Positions 1-6,343 of a DNA stretch of 8,398 nucleotides are shown here, piece by piece. Source of the DNA: Flavobacterium psychrophilum. Its GTDB lineage: Bacteria > Bacteroidota > Bacteroidia > Flavobacteriales > Flavobacteriaceae. Location: assembly GCA_945861915.1 (NCBI GenBank), contig CAMAWK010000100.1, positions 1-8,398 of the forward strand. The letters are read 5' to 3'. The translations under genes were made by a program, and so were the position numbers. The notes beneath the pieces are model-generated. The model made no database searches, had not been told where the DNA came from, and saw only the letters and a list, made by a program, of their open reading frames with translations. Each line of letters opens with the position of its first letter. The stretch's first letter is position 1.

Positions 1-1280
1 ATGAATTTCAAGGTGTCATTTGTTCTTTCTAAAAAATCGGTTAAAGCTCCTGGCAAAAGACGTATTTGATATTTTTGGGTTTCTTCTTTTTTGAAATCAA
101 AAAATAGTTGTTGATTAAAATCGTCATATTCAGTTTTAAAATCTACAGTAACAGAATCTTTATTGATGAGTTGCATTTTCGTTTGATCAATTTTTGTCAA
201 AGGCGTTGCGGTTTCTAACGTAAATCGTTCTTTAAATTTCAAGGTATTTCCTTGAACAGCATTTATTTTTAAACTGTCTTTCTTTTGGTCTTTAATTTTG
301 AAGGTGAATTCTTTTTGGTATTTGTCTTTGGTTAAATTGATTGTTAAAGAATCAACTTTTAGTGGTTTGAACCAAATTTGCAACGAATCTTTTTTAGGGA
401 ATTTAGTAACAATAGTGGGTAGAATATCTGTTTTATTTTTTAAGGGAATAATAGGTTTTGAGGCGCTATTTATTTTTCCTTCGTAGCCTAAAATCAATCT
501 GTTTCCTGAGGCTTGTACTGGTTTTATGGCTTTGAATTTGGGTGTTTCTTTAAATATTTTTAATTCAAAAACAGAGTCGTTGGGAATGGTAATCAATTGT
601 TTGTGAAACCCTATTTTATCTTTCGACGGATTGAATTTAGCATTCGAATTATAATCTTTCATGGCTACCAAAAGGTATTTTCCCGCTTTTAAATTTTCTA
701 ATTTGAAAGTTTTTAAACTGTCCAATGTATTGGTGATGTATCTTGGAAACGCTGTGTAGACCACCGAATCATTTATTTTTTCGTTGGCATCATAAAGCAT
801 AACCGAAACAAACGATTCTACTTCTTTGGCGTAAGCATCTTTCACGCTCCCATTCAATGTCAAGGAATCGATTTGATTTCCGGTTGAAAACACATATTTA
901 AACTGATTGTATGGATTTCCTTCGTTATTGTCCTGAATACTTTGCCCAAAGTTGAAACTATAAGTCGCGTTGGGTTGAAGTGTGTCGTTGATTTTTATCG
1001 AAATGTATTTACTAGCATTTGTGGGCAATATCAGCGGGGCAGATTTCATAGGTGGAGAAACAATCAATTGCTTATTCAAGTCCTTAAGTTTGATGAATTC
1101 GTCAAAAGTCAATTTGATTTCGTTGCCTTTAAAATTAGTGCTGAAATTTTTTGGGAAACTCATTTTCAAAACGGGTGCAATCGTATCCTTGAGACCGCCA
1201 GTGATACTACCTCTTTTAGCGCAGCTTGCCAAAATCAAAATCAGTAAAAACGGAATATATTTTAAGTTGCTTTTCAACAT
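1..1280 (-). CDS. Ig-like (Big_5-type) domain lipoprotein, C-terminus beyond the left edge
   Basis: The reading frame is open for 426 codons from the ATG at 1280 to the left edge, so the C-terminus is missing. The N-terminus is a lipoprotein signal: MLKSN, then a hydrophobic run, then the lipobox LASC with Cys20 as the predicted lipidated residue, followed by AKRGSITGGLKD. The segment after it (about residues 30-130, with TFDEFIKLKD and later YSFNFGQSIQDNNEGN) resembles the bacterial Ig-like Big_5 domain found at the start of many Bacteroidota envelope lipoproteins. The rest is beta-rich, with alternating charged and hydrophobic residues, and shows no catalytic motif I recognise. The protein is probably anchored in the outer or inner membrane facing the periplasm. 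There is no acidic run after the Cys that would suggest surface export. The gene lies 97 bp downstream of comF on the same strand and may be co-transcribed with it. Lipoprotein status is well supported; its role is unknown. Confidence 0.85.
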   Translation of the reverse strand, partial: MLKSNLKYIPFLLILILASCAKRGSITGGLKDTIAPVLKMSFPKNFSTNFKGNEIKLTFDEFIKLKDLNKQLIVSPPMKSAPLILPTNASKYISIKINDTLQPNATYSFNFGQSIQDNNEGNPYNQFKYVFSTGNQIDSLTLNGSVKDAYAKEVESFVSVMLYDANEKINDSVVYTAFPRYITNTLDSLKTFKLENLKAGKYLLVAMKDYNSNAKFNPSKDKIGFHKQLITIPNDSVFELKIFKETPKFKAIKPVQASGNRLILGYEGKINSASKPIIPLKNKTDILPTIVTKFPKKDSLQIWFKPLKVDSLTINLTKDKYQKEFTFKIKDQKKDSLKINAVQGNTLKFKERFTLETATPLTKIDQTKMQLINKDSVTVDFKTEYDDFNQQLFFDFKKEETQKYQIRLLPGALTDFLERTNDTLKF

Positions 1281-1377
1281 AATGAATCAATATTTGAAGC
1301 CACAAAATAACAATTATATTCGGTCTAATGGAAATGTTTTGGGTAAATGTTAGTAATTTCGAAGTTCAAATTAAAAC

Positions 1378-2061
1378 CTAACTATGCGCCATTGCCATAC
1401 AAATAATACTAATTCTGGCTCCAGGAATTTTTAGTAAAGCCTTTGAGCAAGCCTCAAGAGTAGAACCAGTGGTGAGTACATCGTCGATTAAAAGGAAATG
1501 TTTGTTATGGTCTTTTTCAGTAAAAGTTACATCAAAAACAGTATCAATGCCTTCGCTACGATTCAATAAATTTTTCTTGGACTGTGTTTTAGAATACACT
1601 TTTCGGATTAATAAATCTGGATTATATTGAATTCGGAAATGGTTTGAAAGAGTTTTTCCAAAAAAAGTCAGTTGATTATACCCTCTTTCTCGGAGTTTTC
1701 TTTTGTGTAAAGGCACGGGAATTATTTCATCCACAGTTTGCAGAATTTTAGAATCTAATAAATCGGCAACGTACCATTCGCCCAAAATTGTACCAATTTC
1801 TTCCTTTCCTTTGTATTTGAGGTTGTGAATCAATTCCTGAACGATTCCTTTTTTGTGAAAATATAGAAATGCCGAAGCATATTCCAACGAGATTCGACCA
1901 TAGAATTTCTTAAAAGCCTCGTTTTCCGGATTCAAATGATGATTGGTCAATGGCATATTGTGACGGCACAGTGTACAAATCACATTTTCATTCGATACCA
2001 AAAGCGATTCACAACTAGCACAAACAGGCGGGAAAAACAAGTCGATAATGCTTTTGAACAT
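1378..2061 (-). CDS. comF: ComF family phosphoribosyltransferase-like protein
   Basis: This 227-residue protein has the full ComF layout. The N-terminal zinc-ribbon-like motif has Cys14, Cys17, Cys29 and Cys32 in two CxxC pairs. A conserved basic segment, IPVPLHKRKLRERGYNQ, lies at residues 114-130. The PRPP-binding loop of type I phosphoribosyltransferases, LIDDVLTTGST, lies at 191-201. ComF proteins support natural DNA uptake in competent bacteria, where they are thought to act with the cytoplasmic translocation machinery. Homologues are also common in bacteria with no shown competence, so the role here is inferred from family only. Length and motif order match an intact gene. It is divergent from glyS across a 97-bp gap and is followed on the same strand by the Ig-like lipoprotein gene. 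The ATG at 2061 places the Cys pairs at the expected distance from the N-terminus. Confidence 0.9.
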   Translation of the reverse strand: MFKSIIDLFFPPVCASCESLLVSNENVICTLCRHNMPLTNHHLNPENEAFKKFYGRISLEYASAFLYFHKKGIVQELIHNLKYKGKEEIGTILGEWYVADLLDSKILQTVDEIIPVPLHKRKLRERGYNQLTFFGKTLSNHFRIQYNPDLLIRKVYSKTQSKKNLLNRSEGIDTVFDVTFTEKDHNKHFLLIDDVLTTGSTLEACSKALLKIPGARISIICMAMAHS

Positions 2062-2143
2062 ATAAAACGGAGATTTGATTATAAAAATAGTGAAATCAAT
2101 GTTTCAAACTTCAATAATTCCTTTTTTTTAAGTTCACTTTTTA

Positions 2144-2151
2144 TATTTTTG
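2144..2151 (+). promoter_or_regulatory. Bacteroidota-type -7 element of glyS
   Basis: TATTTTTG is an exact match to the Bacteroidota primary-sigma -7 consensus TAnnTTTG. No clear TTTG is seen at -33; that position is T-rich. Only seven bases (CACCACT) separate the element from the glyS ATG, so transcription should start within a few bases of the start codon. Confidence 0.6.
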
Positions 2152-2158
2152 CACCACT

Positions 2159-3700
2159 ATGGCAAAACAAGAAGATTTATTTAAGAATGTAATTTCGCAT
2201 GCAAAAGAATACGGTTTTATTTTTCCGTCAAGCGAAATTTACGATGGTTTGAGTGCAGTCTATGATTATGCACAAAACGGAGTAGAATTAAAAAAGAACA
2301 TACGCGAATATTGGTGGAAATCGATGGTTCAAATGAACGATAACATCGTCGGGTTAGACGCTGCCATTTTGATGCACCCAACGACTTGGAAGGCTTCAGG
2401 TCACGTTGATGCTTTTAACGATCCGTTAATTGACAACAAAGATTCGAAAAGAAGATACAGAGCCGATGTTTTGATTGAAGATTATGCCGAAAAACTGAAT
2501 CAAAAAGCAATCAAGGAAATCGAAAAAGCCAAAGCTCGTTTTGGAGAAGCCTTCAACGAACAAGAATTTGTAACCACCAACGCCAGAGTGATGGAATACA
2601 AAGCCAAAGAAAGAGAAATTCTAGAGAGAATGGCTCGTTCTTTGGGCAACGAAAACTTAGAAGATGTGAAAGCATTAATCGAAGAACTTGAAATTGCGTG
2701 TCCAGAAACTGGTTCTCGAAATTGGACCGAAGTACGTCAATTCAACTTGATGTTTGGTACCAAATTAGGAGCTTCTGCCGATACAGCAATGGATTTATAC
2801 TTACGTCCAGAAACCGCACAAGGTATTTTTGTCAACTTCTTGAATGTGCAAAAATCGGGGCGAATGAAAGTGCCTTTTGGGATTGCTCAAACCGGAAAAG
2901 CCTTTAGAAACGAAATTGTTGCCAGACAATTCATTTTCCGGATGCGGGAGTTTGAACAAATGGAAATGCAGTTTTTTGTCCGTCCGGGCGAAGAAATGAA
3001 ATGGTACGAACACTGGAAAACGACTCGATTGAATTGGCATTTATCTTTAGGTTTAGGCAAGGAAAATTACCGTTTTCATGATCATGAAAAATTAGCTCAT
3101 TATGCCAATGCAGCTGCCGATATTGAGTTTAATTTCCCTTTTGGATTCAAAGAATTAGAAGGAATTCACTCTCGAACCGATTTTGATTTAAAAGCACACG
3201 AACAATATTCTGGTAGAAAATTACAGTATTTTGATGCCGAATTAAACCAAAATTATGTGCCGTATGTGGTTGAAACTTCAGTAGGTTTAGACAGAATGTT
3301 CTTGGCGATTTTTTCTACTTCTTTGAAGGAAGAAACCTTGGAAGATGGCTCTACACGAACAGTCCTTAAATTACCAGCTGTTTTAGCGCCAACAAAAGCC
3401 GCCGTTTTGCCATTGGTTAAAAAAGATGGTTTGCCAGAAATTGCCAATAAAATAATAGATGATTTACGTTGGGATTTCAATGTGGCTTATGATGAAAAAG
3501 ATGCAGTTGGAAGACGTTACAGAAGACAAGATGCGTTGGGAACTCCTTTTTGTATTACCGTGGATCACCAAACTATCGAAGACCAAACAGTAACTATTCG
3601 TCATAGGGATTCGATGAAACAAGATAGAGTGAAAGTTTCAGATTTAAAATCAATTATCGAAAACGAAGTTTCTATGCGAAATTGGTTGATGAAAATGTAA
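2159..3700 (+). CDS. glyS: Glycine--tRNA ligase, alpha2 homodimer type
   Basis: This 513-residue class II aminoacyl-tRNA synthetase charges tRNA-Gly with glycine in the cytoplasm. The single-chain type with fused anticodon domain is clear. The N-terminal catalytic region includes LMHPTTWKASGHVDAF (71-86). RPETAQGIFVNF at 216-227 is followed by motif 2, with FRNE at 249-252, and then RMREFEQMEMQFF. Motif 3 is VETSVGLDRMFL at 371-382 and contains Arg379. The anticodon-binding domain runs from about 405 to 505 (PTKAAVLPL to SDLKSII). In the insertion before RQFNLMF, the CPxCG zinc-type motif of many bacterial homologues is CPETG, with only one Cys at 181. This appears to be a lineage variant, since everything around it is well conserved. 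The ATG at 2159 is directly downstream of a promoter element. The gene is monocistronic, ends at a strong hairpin terminator and is divergent from comF. Confidence 0.97.
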   Translation: MAKQEDLFKNVISHAKEYGFIFPSSEIYDGLSAVYDYAQNGVELKKNIREYWWKSMVQMNDNIVGLDAAILMHPTTWKASGHVDAFNDPLIDNKDSKRRYRADVLIEDYAEKLNQKAIKEIEKAKARFGEAFNEQEFVTTNARVMEYKAKEREILERMARSLGNENLEDVKALIEELEIACPETGSRNWTEVRQFNLMFGTKLGASADTAMDLYLRPETAQGIFVNFLNVQKSGRMKVPFGIAQTGKAFRNEIVARQFIFRMREFEQMEMQFFVRPGEEMKWYEHWKTTRLNWHLSLGLGKENYRFHDHEKLAHYANAAADIEFNFPFGFKELEGIHSRTDFDLKAHEQYSGRKLQYFDAELNQNYVPYVVETSVGLDRMFLAIFSTSLKEETLEDGSTRTVLKLPAVLAPTKAAVLPLVKKDGLPEIANKIIDDLRWDFNVAYDEKDAVGRRYRRQDALGTPFCITVDHQTIEDQTVTIRHRDSMKQDRVKVSDLKSIIENEVSMRNWLMKM

Positions 3701-3707
3701 TAAAATC

Positions 3708-3740
3708 AAAAAGGCTTCTCGATCGAGAAGCCTTTTTTTT
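3708..3740. terminator. Bidirectional intrinsic terminator between glyS and the ars operon
   Basis: Positions 3708-3737 are a perfect 30-bp palindrome centred at 3722/3723. It has a GC-containing core (GGCTTCTCGA and its complement) flanked by five A on one side and T on the other, and the T-run continues to 3740. It starts 7 bp after the glyS stop and ends 5 bp before the arsC stop. With U-tracts on both strands it can serve both convergent transcripts. Confidence 0.92.
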
Positions 3741-3742
3741 GG

Positions 3743-4159
3743 TTAAATAGTTTTGGTTTCAATAAATTCTTTCGAATATTCCTTTATTTGATCTCGAACT
3801 TTTCTAAATTCTGCAATTAATTCTTTGGCGGTTCCAGCCGATTTAGATGGATCTTCAAAGCTATGATGGATAGTTTTAGTTTGACTTGGGAAAAATGGAC
3901 AAGCTTCCTTGGCATTGTCACAAACCGTAATCACATAGTCAAATACAATAGCTGCATATTCGTCAACGTGATTTGAGGTGTGTTTAGAAATATCGATTCC
4001 GTCTTCCATTAATATTCCCATTGCAAAAGGGTTAATGCCATGAATTTCTACACCAGCACTGTATACTTGTACTTTTTCTTTCCCTAAAAACTGTAAATAG
4101 CCATGAGCCATTTGACTTCTGCACGAATTTCCTGTGCATAAAACTAAAATTTTTTTCAT
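3743..4159 (-). CDS. arsC: Arsenate reductase, thioredoxin-coupled low-molecular-weight phosphatase type
   Basis: This 138-residue protein has the low-molecular-weight protein tyrosine phosphatase fold used by S. aureus pI258-type ArsC. The P-loop CTGNSCRS begins at nucleophile Cys8 (CX5R). The resolving pair is Cys80 and Cys87 in the motif TVCDNAKEACPFFP, matching the Cys10/Cys82/Cys89 triad of that family. SFEDPS supplies the general acid Asp103. The retained redox cysteines argue for arsenate reduction to arsenite with thioredoxin, not plain phosphotyrosine hydrolysis. It is the last gene of the arsR operon, 25 bp after the small membrane-protein gene, with an A-rich leader (TAAAAACAA) before the ATG. 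Arsenite made here would have to leave through a transporter encoded elsewhere, because none is in view. Confidence 0.9.
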   Translation of the reverse strand: MKKILVLCTGNSCRSQMAHGYLQFLGKEKVQVYSAGVEIHGINPFAMGILMEDGIDISKHTSNHVDEYAAIVFDYVITVCDNAKEACPFFPSQTKTIHHSFEDPSKSAGTAKELIAEFRKVRDQIKEYSKEFIETKTI

Positions 4160-4184
4160 TTGTTTTTATTTTTTAAATTATGAT

Positions 4185-4310
4185 TTATACCAACAACCAC
4201 AATAGATTGATTAAAGTAAATCGGGCATCAAATCCAAAAATGAGGTTCAAAATTGTTATTCCGATAGTGATAACAATAGGTTTTTTGTATTTTATAATAA
4301 ATTCTTTCAC
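4185..4310 (-). CDS. Small hydrophobic membrane protein of the ars operon, 41 residues
   Basis: A 41-codon frame starts at GTG (4308-4310), 12 bp after the stop of the DUF6428-like gene, and ends 25 bp before arsC. There is no in-frame ATG, and an in-frame stop lies just upstream, so GTG is the only near-cognate start that gives the whole protein. The product begins KEFIIKYKKP, a basic head. It continues with a hydrophobic stretch, IVITIGITILNLIFGF (about 12-27), and a second one, FTLINLLWLLV, at the C-terminus. It should insert in the inner membrane with the basic N-terminus in the cytoplasm. The tight spacing on both sides and the non-random, membrane-like composition support a real gene. 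I recall similar short proteins in flavobacterial ars loci, but this could not be checked here. The function is unknown. Confidence 0.65.
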   Translation of the reverse strand: MKEFIIKYKKPIVITIGITILNLIFGFDARFTLINLLWLLV

Positions 4311-4322
4311 TTTTCTTGATTT

Positions 4323-4772
4323 TTAACAACACCCAGCGCCAGGAGCACAGCTATTAGTAGTATTTACATTTTTCTCTGATGGAATTCCGCATTGGTCTTG
4401 TGCCAAACAAGCTGTTTTTTGGTTTAATAAAACGAAATCTCTTCCGTTGAAATCTAAGTCATACTTGCCAATGGTTTGAGTTTGATACTCAACTTCAACT
4501 TCAAAATCTTCGATTCCTAAATTTTTTTCAGATAGTTCGATTATATTGATTAATTTTTGTGGTTTCAATCGGTGGTCAAAATCATTGGCGTCCCAAAGTT
4601 GAAAATTCACTACGGTTTCTTTGCGAACAGTTCCGCCACAATCGATGAAGTTTTTAGTAACTAATCCTACTTCGGTAACATGAAAATGTTCAGGTACAGA
4701 AGTCCCATCAGACAAAATGAAGCTGACTGTTTCTAATGATTTTAAAATTGTTTTTACTTCTGAAAGTCTCAT
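4323..4772 (-). CDS. DUF6428-like protein with Cys-rich C-terminal tail
   Basis: This 149-residue cytoplasmic protein has no signal peptide. It resembles the DUF6428 family that commonly follows arsR in Bacteroidota. Recognisable features are SVPEHFHVTEVG at residues 25-36 (His29, His31), NFIDCGG with Cys45, and VVNFQLWDANDFDHRLK at 54-70. The body, about residues 1-115, looks like a compact alpha/beta domain. The tail carries Cys122, Cys128, Cys142, Cys148 and Cys149 and ends GAGCC. A tail of this kind suggests binding of a thiophilic metal or metalloid such as arsenite; that is inference from composition and from the operon. The gene begins 15 bp after the arsR stop and is followed after 12 bp by the small membrane-protein gene. 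The family's biochemical function is not established as far as I know. Confidence 0.8.
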   Translation of the reverse strand: MRLSEVKTILKSLETVSFILSDGTSVPEHFHVTEVGLVTKNFIDCGGTVRKETVVNFQLWDANDFDHRLKPQKLINIIELSEKNLGIEDFEVEVEYQTQTIGKYDLDFNGRDFVLLNQKTACLAQDQCGIPSEKNVNTTNSCAPGAGCC

Positions 4773-4787
4773 TTTTATCGTTTTTAG

Positions 4788-5120
4788 TTAACAACAATTG
4801 CTTTTGTTTTTATCAATATGTATAGTGGTTTTTTCAAAAAAACCTTTTATTTTTTCAAATCCTTCATCATTGATACAGTAACAAATAGAAGTTCCTTCGT
4901 AGTTTCCTTTTATCAAACCTGCATTTTTAAGTTCTTTGAGATGCTGCGATATTGTTGGTTGCGCCAAAGGCAATTCGTTTACAATGTCTCCACAAATACA
5001 ACTATCTACTTTGAGTAGATAATCAATGATGGCTATTCGTGCTGGATGTCCTAACGCTTTTAGAATGTCTGCCACTTCGTTGGTCTCAGATGCAAAACCA
5101 GATGTTTTTGTTATTCCCAT
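4788..5120 (-). CDS. arsR: ArsR/SmtB family metalloregulatory repressor
   Basis: This 110-residue winged-helix repressor has the ArsR layout. DILKALGHPARIAIIDYLL (18-36) is the typical opening helix pair. The recognition helix is PLAQPTISQHLKELKNAGLI (51-70), followed by the wing GNYEGTSICYCI. Cys41 and Cys43 in SCICGDI sit where E. coli ArsR has its CVCDL arsenite site at the start of the DNA-binding region. More Cys pairs occur at Cys80/Cys82 and at the very C-terminus (Cys109, Cys110). Members of the family leave DNA when arsenite or antimonite binds, releasing the operon. It is the first gene of the operon, and its start codon lies inside the probable operator, so strong autoregulation is expected. 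The exact inducer (As(III), Sb(III) or another soft metal) cannot be told from sequence. Confidence 0.92.
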   Translation of the reverse strand: MGITKTSGFASETNEVADILKALGHPARIAIIDYLLKVDSCICGDIVNELPLAQPTISQHLKELKNAGLIKGNYEGTSICYCINDEGFEKIKGFFEKTTIHIDKNKSNCC

Positions 5121-5138
5121 ATTGCAATATTACGATAT
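5119..5138. promoter_or_regulatory. Probable ArsR operator
   Basis: Imperfect inverted repeat with half-sites ATATTGCAAT and ATTACGATAT (8 of 10 positions pair) centred on AATATT at 5128/5129. It covers the arsR -7 element and reaches the ATG, so bound repressor would block RNA polymerase. A perfect 12-bp palindrome (ATATTGCAATAT, 5119-5130) lies inside it. Assignment to ArsR is inferred from position and symmetry. Confidence 0.65.
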
Positions 5139-5155
5139 ATAAATAAACTGACAAA
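5125..5155 (-). promoter_or_regulatory. Promoter of the arsR operon
   Basis: On the minus strand TTTG (5155-5152) is followed after 19 bp by TAATATTG (5132-5125). This is a 7/8 match to the Bacteroidota -7 consensus TAnnTTTG at normal spacing. Only four bases separate the -7 box from the arsR ATG, so the transcript is expected to be leaderless or nearly so. Confidence 0.65.
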
Positions 5156-5445
5156 TTATTTCAAACGTTTTTTGAAGTGTTTTTAAGTTGAGTCAATGTC
5201 CTTTGTCGGGTTTATTTGTAGTTTGTCAAAAAGTATTAACATTTCTATCAAATATCTTAACAAAGTCAATGAAAATAAGAGTAAATGTTTATTTTTAGCT
5301 TGTAAAAAGAGCTTTTTTTTAAATGAAAACAAGCTTTTTTTGTGGTTTCCCCAAAACTACCTTAATAAATAAACTTAATTTTTTAAGATGCTTTTGCATT
5401 TTTGAAAACAAATACTATGGCTAACAAATTTAGGTGAAGCCATTA
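5156..5445. other. Non-coding spacer between the divergent arsR and LytTR genes
   Basis: AT-rich gene-free stretch. Short inverted repeats occur near its start (TTCAAA at 5160-5165 with TTTGAA at 5171-5176), and a terminator-like hairpin lies at 5297-5341. Near-consensus -7 boxes for the LytTR gene are weak; CATTTTTG at 5397-5404 matches 7 of 8 positions but has no clear -33 partner. I see no convincing protein-coding frame, tRNA or mobile-element end in it. Confidence 0.6.
5297..5341 (+). terminator. Orphan intrinsic terminator or attenuator hairpin
   Basis: AGCTTGT (5297-5303) pairs exactly with ACAAGCT (5329-5335), and the right arm runs into seven T (5335-5341). The loop can itself fold through AAAAA and TTTTT around GAGC. 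This is the form of a Rho-independent terminator on the plus strand, yet no plus-strand gene ends upstream of it. It might end a small RNA or attenuate the LytTR leader. The stem is AT-rich, so confidence is moderate. Confidence 0.45.
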
Positions 5446-6282
5446 ATGAATTACCCGTACATTATTATTGACGACAATCAAGAAAGTGTTTTGAAAACAA
5501 AAGCCATTGCTGATAGTTTTTCAGAACTTGATTTCGTGGCTTCGGCAAACACCTACAGCGAGGGATTGCATCTTATCTTAGAGCATACGCCCAAATTAAT
5601 TTTTCTCGAAATAGATCCTGCCGACAAAAAGAGTGAATTATCCCTAACTCTTATTAATGAATTGTATCGGTATTTGACAGTGGTTCCTAAAATAATAATC
5701 ACAACATCTAAAAAGGACTTGGCTTTTGATGCAATACAATATGAAGTAGCCGATTATTTGATAAAGCCAGTAGAAAGAATAGATTTGGTTAAATCGCTTT
5801 TAAAATTAAAAAAAGCCATTGGCGAAGATGAGGCCTATGTTGTGCAAAATACTGTTTTTGAAAAAGAGTCCAATAATTCAGCCGAATCAAATACAATAGC
5901 ATTCGAGGAAAAAAGAATTTCAAAAACAGAACAGCCTCTTGTCCTTTGTATTAAATCCTATGGTGACTATCGTTATATTGACGCTACAGACATCTGTTAT
6001 TTTCAAGCCGACAATAATTCTACCGACATTCACCTAAATAATGGTGAAATGGTGACCGCATTCAAAACATTGAAGCATTTTGAGAGTATTTTGCCCACTC
6101 CTTTTGTTAGAATACACAACAGTTATATTGTAAACCGAAACTACATTTCTAGAATTCATACAGGAAATACGGTATGTTACATTAAAAACAGCACTACAAA
6201 ACTGCCTTTCTCAAAATCCTACAAGGCAAATGTAGATGCTATTATTTCTGATTTTTCTAGTGGGAATTACATAGAAATCTAA
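5446..6282 (+). CDS. LytTR-family response regulator with atypical receiver (Asp to Glu)
   Basis: This is a 278-residue cytoplasmic DNA-binding regulator. The receiver domain, about residues 1-122, keeps the acidic pair Asp9-Asp10 (IIIDDN), the Thr/Ser end of beta4 (IIITTSK, 83-89) and Lys107 in YLIKPV. The phospho-acceptor segment, usually FLDIxMP, reads FLEIDP, so Glu55 replaces the Asp. A polar linker (about 125-160) leads to the LytTR domain (about 162-275), marked by LCIKSYGDYRYI, DICYFQADNNST and the signature FVRIHNSYIVNRNYI. LytTR proteins bind paired short direct repeats upstream of target promoters. I chose ATG 5446 because it places the DDN motif at the usual distance from the N-terminus; an in-frame GTG at 5434 would add four residues. 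The gene precedes the repeat-protein gene and the TPR kinase gene on the same strand. The Glu suggests phosphorylation-independent or constitutive behaviour, which is an inference. Confidence 0.9.
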   Translation: MNYPYIIIDDNQESVLKTKAIADSFSELDFVASANTYSEGLHLILEHTPKLIFLEIDPADKKSELSLTLINELYRYLTVVPKIIITTSKKDLAFDAIQYEVADYLIKPVERIDLVKSLLKLKKAIGEDEAYVVQNTVFEKESNNSAESNTIAFEEKRISKTEQPLVLCIKSYGDYRYIDATDICYFQADNNSTDIHLNNGEMVTAFKTLKHFESILPTPFVRIHNSYIVNRNYISRIHTGNTVCYIKNSTTKLPFSKSYKANVDAIISDFSSGNYIEI

Positions 6283-6294
6283 GAATTTGTCATT

Positions 6295-6310
6295 TACCCA
6301 GATTTGGGTA
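6295..6310. promoter_or_regulatory. Inverted repeat TACCCA-N4-TGGGTA
   Basis: Perfect 6-bp arms around GATT, beginning 12 bp after the LytTR stop. No T-tract follows, so it is a poor terminator and more likely a protein-binding site. A second repeat with nearly the same arms lies about 52 bp downstream. Confidence 0.5.
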
Positions 6311-6343
6311 TCATTCACTATCAGACAACCACATTCTACCATA

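Noticed and set aside
942..1353. Two overlapping plus-strand open frames of about 100-120 codons
   Set aside because: They lie antisense to the lipoprotein gene, whose frame has a clear signal peptide and Big_5-like sequence; the plus-strand translations show no domain features.
5196..5372. 58-codon plus-strand frame between arsR and the LytTR gene
   Set aside because: It is a random-looking Lys/Asn/Phe/Leu-rich translation and runs through the terminator-like hairpin at 5297-5341; no promoter or family resemblance is seen.
5417..5437. Six-codon upstream frame (MANKFR) overlapping the possible GTG start of the LytTR gene
   Set aside because: It is too short to judge; such frames are common by chance and nothing indicates translational coupling.
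6295..6310. Inverted repeat as a terminator of the LytTR gene
   Set aside because: The stem is only 6 bp and is followed by TCATT with no T-tract.
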